Shown here: piece after piece, positions 41,401 to 43,471 of the stretch
Numbering within the stretch: position 1 is the stretch's first letter
How the letters are laid out: the number at the start of each line of letters is the position of its first letter
Assembly: GCA_023417475.1 (NCBI GenBank)
Contig: JAEZFP010000057.1
Location: 1-43,471, forward strand
Reading direction: 5' to 3'
DNA: 43,471 nt
DNA from: Bacillota bacterium
GTDB taxonomy: Bacteria; Bacillota; UBA4882; UBA8346
The notes under the pieces: model-generated
What the model saw: the letters and a program-made list of their open reading frames with translations, nothing else
Told to the model about the DNA's origin: nothing
The model's database searches: none
Made by a program: the position numbers and the translations under genes

Positions 41401-43471
41401 CAATATAAAACCACGATGTATCAGTACAATCAAGTAGGTAAAGTAGTCTGGATCAAAGATCCGTTAGGCAATAAAACCGAATCCCGTTATGATCCCAATG
41501 GCAATCCGGTGGCGGTAATCAATGCCAAACGCGATGTCACCATTGCCCGTTACGATGGGATGAACCGGGTGATCAAAGCAATTGATGCCAATGATGACGC
41601 CCTTAATCCGCAACATCCAGTCAATTACCGCTACGACAGCTATGGGAATAAGGCGGGGGTGGTTGACCGCCGGGGCACGGTTTGGGTCTATGATTATTAT
41701 CAAAACAACCAGATCAGACAGATCAATCTCTATACTGGAAGTCAAGTTAAGTATCAAATCAGCTACGATTACGATCCGGCGGGGAATTTGATCACGGTAG
41801 CCGATAATCCCGGTGATGGGAATGGTCCAATCAGTGCGATCCGCTATAACACGGACAGCTCGGGAACTTATCGCGCCGACCCGCTTAATCGGATTAACGC
41901 GGTGGAGCGGAAGTTTGACGGAGAGACCTACCGGACCGAATATCAGTATAATCAAGGCGGTCAACTGACCGGGCTGGCATATCCCAAGGCCGCCGGAACA
42001 GTAAATTATCGCTATGATAATCTCAATCAGTTGAGCGAAGTGGTTGGATTTACCAAATCCAACGGCGTTTCTTATGATCCCGACGGCCTGCTGAATCGGT
42101 TGACGTATCAAAACGGCGTGACTACGAATTTCAACTACGACGCCAACCGACGGTTGGCGGATCTGACGACAAGCTATTCCGGAAAGGCAATTATCAATTC
42201 GCATTACACATATGATTCAGCAAGCAATATTACCAAGATTCATGATGGAATCATCAACCAGGACTATGAATATACCTTCGACGCCAACGATCAATTGCTC
42301 AGCGCGCTCAATCCGCAACTGGTTTCCGCTCAGACCCCAAGTAACGGCAAGAACGGGATGGCCGTGTTTGACTTTAAAGGAAGCAGTGCGGTGGATTTTA
42401 GCGGTTCGGATACGGCCTTAATCAAGCTCGACTATAGTTCCAACAGCATCGGCGTGGATCTCGGCAGTGCCAAAACGATTTTAAAATTTGAATTGGCGCC
42501 GAAAGCGACCGGACACCGGTTGCGTGACGGGGCGCTGGATCTCTACGCTTCGAATGATAATTCGCTATATACCTTGATTCCAACGGACCGTTGGATCTAC
42601 AGCAGGGACGCCAATGGGATCGTCACCATGAAACTGAAACAATCATACCGGAGCCGCTACTTTAAGATCCATGTGAAATATGACGACCGGTTGGCCGATT
42701 TTATGTTTAATGAAAATAAGGCCACGTTCCTTAATGAATTGGCCAAAATTCTCCGGGTCTATGAAGGGATATACCAAAAGGAGGTGTTCACCTACGACGC
42801 GGCCGGAAACCGGAAAACGGTGACCGACTCGTTGCTGAATACGTCGTATAGTTACCTGTATTATCCCAACACCGACCGGGTGATGACCGATGGAAAGTTT
42901 GCTTATGTCTACGATGTGGTTGGGAACTTGATTAAAAAGGGAAATTCGTATACCATCGCGAATAATCAAGTAACTTTCACAGCGACCAGCGGTTCCAGCG
43001 TGGAATACTGGGAATACGATTACGACTTGCTCAACCGGATGGTTGCCGTCCGGAAGAATACCGCCGAAACCGCCCGATATGGGTATGACTCGACCGGCAT
43101 TCGGGTGGTCAAATGGGCGCATAACACTAAAATCCATTACGTCTATGAAGGCAATGAGCCCATTTATGAGAAGCGCTTCAGCGATCAAAGCATTCATTGT
43201 TACGTCTTTGGGTTTGGTCAATACCTGGCCCGGGTGGACGGGCCGATCGATAATCCGTCCAGTAAAGTCTTTTATTATCACAACGATCATCTCGGCTCGA
43301 TCAAAGCCGTCACCAACGCCAGCGGCAAGGTTGTCTATACCGCCGATTATCGCGCTTTTGGTAAACGGATCCAAGCGGAAGGCAGCGACGGCTTCGACGA
43401 ATGGCACGGTTTCACCGGGAAAGAGTTTGACCCGGACGCGAATCTCTATTATTACAACGCGCGATGGTACG
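35449..43471 (+). CDS. giant secreted RHS/YD-repeat protein with discoidin-like and Ig-like domains, 3' end missing
   Basis: An open frame of at least 2674 codons that continues past the window edge; I checked the frame at 38041, 39001, 40021, 41041, 42061 and 43081 and it stays open and sensible. Signal peptide MQRTLLAIFLSVVLGFCVSA. Residues about 55-515 look like two or three discoidin (F5/8 C)-like domains (VDGWFEVSLANKCFIDYLQING, CDGNTNTTWRANN). Residues about 525-765 look like three Ig-like modules (APVITLLTPHSNAQYTAGETIQVTG). From about 815 an RHS start (DLTLPGRNGLNLTLKRFYNSG) leads to YD repeats (GYEYDGLDRIVKVIYP) and to the RHS core (YYHNDHLGSIKAVTNASGKV, FTGKEFDPDANLYYYNARWY). Another discoidin-like segment is inserted near 2295-2445. 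The C-terminal tip, where RHS toxins sit, is not in the window. ATG 35449 follows GGGGAGG. Confidence 0.93.
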   Translation, partial: MQRTLLAIFLSVVLGFCVSATCIAAQSNITNQLAIASIRNSDNLAGLITNNNNAIAIGTLPSFAVDGWFEVSLANKCFIDYLQINGLTGRFGNVSVYYSDANSVWQPFFGYRNIGFAAGRFDLSYGNVFTGNLRFVIQASGLNTAGSTIGGIKIYGHEAEGPMLLKGTISVPNEALSYPKSFLCDGNTNTTWRANNVGNATISYSLFDFSATVSSIKLYTQGGSGIATFEAWDDNVNRWISLRSAVDLGSVADGWHLFETADISTNQIRISISTGSGYSYVGGIAEMQVWGISTGEYGQSILLGEKFTGKVSFGARITDISEWDKAEIVATVPATVSSYNFSLSVNGYPITAVATGSLLNSYRLVRIPVPIAKLQSNNNIVTLDFGTVQVFDCSLMLMNTAGKIEPTYAGIGVNQPNLFDRNRFLSAVTGTSSSTLAVNWEDPVSLDLIRLYGSNETGSMTIQSLAYWQNGSWVQVPAADIVIDGMNISITGGLPATTKIQIHLTAATLNEIELYGSCVSAKGAPVITLLTPHSNAQYTAGETIQVTGYVDNPDTTVLVNGLAAQLSGYYFSCSLTASTTGSGYHTITVSATDRQGQSTQKSVIYITGTLPSLTCDLASPHYTADATVLVTGTSSGANRVTINAQAVEVNAGRYSGQVTLTDGENIVAIEAINASNLIKRLEQRIILDTKAPVLNVNIAKSAEDQNQVEVFGTVNDLSPVTVTINGKTVNASNGYIDARVTLTQRSITVVATDVTGHRTIVSLSLENNSEFSSMSIGPTGTVTDYNSPGWTNIGDFGAAAGPFNGLFSSTREAVSQGNLSISSVDLTLPGRNGLNLTLKRFYNSGAAFSDSLANQEVVFPLKPFFGGQGWSLNIPCIGMKSEDSDLTTTDSDYNSYSYGTEYQRKFYLRLPEGQVVELKDLFVHIYSYDNSPTPLYYQDGTYKYNKGTHFKAVRVNEAITVTSNDGTRFYFDKEGMLTRQVDPSGKSEIVYTYNGENQLSQIKDSVGRVVIFNYHPVTKFLSSISCNNQPIASYAYDGTTKDLIAVTDRKGRKTQYAYEVHSFKSSANNNNTCNLRLLNQITYPTGGISSYEYIGYDQWTKFRAPRANWKYYGFKYLVQNHRIDGNIIETYTYLLNIDKDKTNHENCLPRNWMVLASEVTTTVAHGRGRIHEEYALISNNAIINPPSATWFVTYSNVILPRMGDYQGTLLYSHTSYIAVEENPNRVYENIVYTYDNVTQNMLSEWHTSGNNTYSIEYAYDDWGNLTYTKDGRTGIAKTVTYKAKEAQDTYEVPNRAETIIEKETATGKVLSKTAYTYKDHNLPNKPDTVTVESDGQTNASCFEYDTVGNLTKKSVPITGGKNLIATYSYKDTYENSTYIASQTTETTRVTDARGNVGNIVTAFHYNYFGQKDWEMDPLGYVTAYRYDELQRPTITILPDDNTQPSLNTLPGYLNPAVDLSTLQHPIRMMSYDDANNTTTMLNENGQKTVTQYTKFGKPANVKKYNQGKVVEETSIQYDSQWRITAVTDRKGTTGYEYDGLDRIVKVIYPATATDGSRAFVTIVYDDDHHTKTFTNENQQVIAIETYNLAGQLLGAVQRATYGGKDEEYKWSYTYDALGNKLTVTKPALKNQDNDSLLPAAVTTYRYQPLVNKPIAQELPNVLGIVANPDNLNKNAFLAPAGTATIKVSTVLDKMGNPLQTTDANGNVTNYVYDELTRLLKTTQSFKQYDYIVKTTETSYTYDAAGRKTTVRISDPNATALDRIWHYDYSARGQLLKETDPAGNVTQYRYDPAGNKIAVIDPRNPSDSANSWYQFSGTGVNRTVTIRDPRSNKTFTTWYLYDDLNRPVRTVMPGLASDLDPFGEPTYSNPHTDVSYGWNDTHTTTSETDANGVSITSWYNSRNWLTDIYQNGLRKQYFVYDNAGNKTAEYNIVKGTTTYIHTQYAYDSLGRVRKVVAPNGTDVQLFEYDAFGNRIKVSVGSTATNQYKTTMYQYNQVGKVVWIKDPLGNKTESRYDPNGNPVAVINAKRDVTIARYDGMNRVIKAIDANDDALNPQHPVNYRYDSYGNKAGVVDRRGTVWVYDYYQNNQIRQINLYTGSQVKYQISYDYDPAGNLITVADNPGDGNGPISAIRYNTDSSGTYRADPLNRINAVERKFDGETYRTEYQYNQGGQLTGLAYPKAAGTVNYRYDNLNQLSEVVGFTKSNGVSYDPDGLLNRLTYQNGVTTNFNYDANRRLADLTTSYSGKAIINSHYTYDSASNITKIHDGIINQDYEYTFDANDQLLSALNPQLVSAQTPSNGKNGMAVFDFKGSSAVDFSGSDTALIKLDYSSNSIGVDLGSAKTILKFELAPKATGHRLRDGALDLYASNDNSLYTLIPTDRWIYSRDANGIVTMKLKQSYRSRYFKIHVKYDDRLADFMFNENKATFLNELAKILRVYEGIYQKEVFTYDAAGNRKTVTDSLLNTSYSYLYYPNTDRVMTDGKFAYVYDVVGNLIKKGNSYTIANNQVTFTATSGSSVEYWEYDYDLLNRMVAVRKNTAETARYGYDSTGIRVVKWAHNTKIHYVYEGNEPIYEKRFSDQSIHCYVFGFGQYLARVDGPIDNPSSKVFYYHNDHLGSIKAVTNASGKVVYTADYRAFGKRIQAEGSDGFDEWHGFTGKEFDPDANLYYYNARWY
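42331..42780 (+). other. discoidin-like insertion within the YD-repeat shell
   Basis: Inside the RHS frame, YD repeats stop at about 42300 and resume at 42781 (EVFTYDAAGNRKTVTDS). The 150 residues between have no YD pattern and read like a discoidin/F5/8 C beta-sandwich: IKLDYSSNSIGVDLGSAKTI, then DLYASNDNSLYTLIPTDRW and SYRSRYFKIHVKY. The fold is inferred from residue pattern only. Confidence 0.55.

Noticed and set aside
41464..43407. Long open frames on the minus strand (246 and 254 codons) opposite the RHS gene
   Set aside because: They are antisense to the RHS frame, lack ribosome sites and arise from the codon pattern of YD repeats.
1..43471. Search for insertion sequences, transposases, integrases or prophage genes
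   Set aside because: No transposase or integrase motif and no IS-like terminal inverted repeats with target duplications were seen.

Overview
The window looks like a chromosomal segment of a Bacillota (Firmicutes) bacterium with moderate GC content. Signs of this are strong Shine-Dalgarno sites, frequent TTG and GTG starts, GatCAB, a CwlD-like amidase, a YitT protein, a YdbC/PC4 protein and a CsaB pyruvyl transferase. A small predicted outer-membrane beta-barrel ending in Phe, together with CsaB, hints at a diderm lineage such as Limnochordia (Hydrogenispora-like). That placement is inference and was not tested by any search.

Layout. 1-450: end of an rRNA operon (5S) and two nearly identical tRNA-Asn genes. 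539-6044: a large fusion of an endonuclease Q-type PHP nuclease with a UvrD-type helicase, then folD and an M48-type membrane protease. 6200-9811: a heterodimeric ABC exporter (BmrC/BmrD type). 9967-13740: an outer-membrane-like barrel (minus), a CwlD-like amidase, a subtilase (minus) and a small lipoprotein. 13767-17127: menaquinone methyltransferase (minus), phenylacetate-CoA ligase and a GNAT acetyltransferase. 17251-22776: ligA, gatC, gatA and gatB. 22837-27608: a compact cell-surface polysaccharide operon (DUF4330 protein, O-antigen ligase/polymerase, CsaB, WecG/TagA glycosyltransferase, YitT protein) with overlapping reading frames. 27696-31953: a membrane coiled-coil protein, an orphan TctC-type binding protein, a small hydrophilic protein (minus), a GT39-type membrane glycosyltransferase and a YdbC/PC4 protein. 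31994-43471: an AT-rich leader with promoter- and terminator-like signals, a secreted GLUG-repeat/beta-helix protein and a very large secreted RHS/YD-repeat protein that runs off the right edge.

How the genes work together. Most of the window is housekeeping: DNA repair and ligation, one-carbon metabolism, tRNA amidation and quinone synthesis, interleaved with envelope functions. The CsaB cluster plausibly builds or decorates the wall polymer that anchors SLH-domain proteins. The most unusual parts are the EndoQ-helicase fusion, which would put lesion incision and strand displacement in one polypeptide, and the GLUG + RHS locus. There, two exported, repeat-rich proteins follow each other by 51 bases behind what looks like a controlled leader. 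The RHS protein carries discoidin-like and Ig-like modules and its C-terminal (possible toxin) part lies outside the window.
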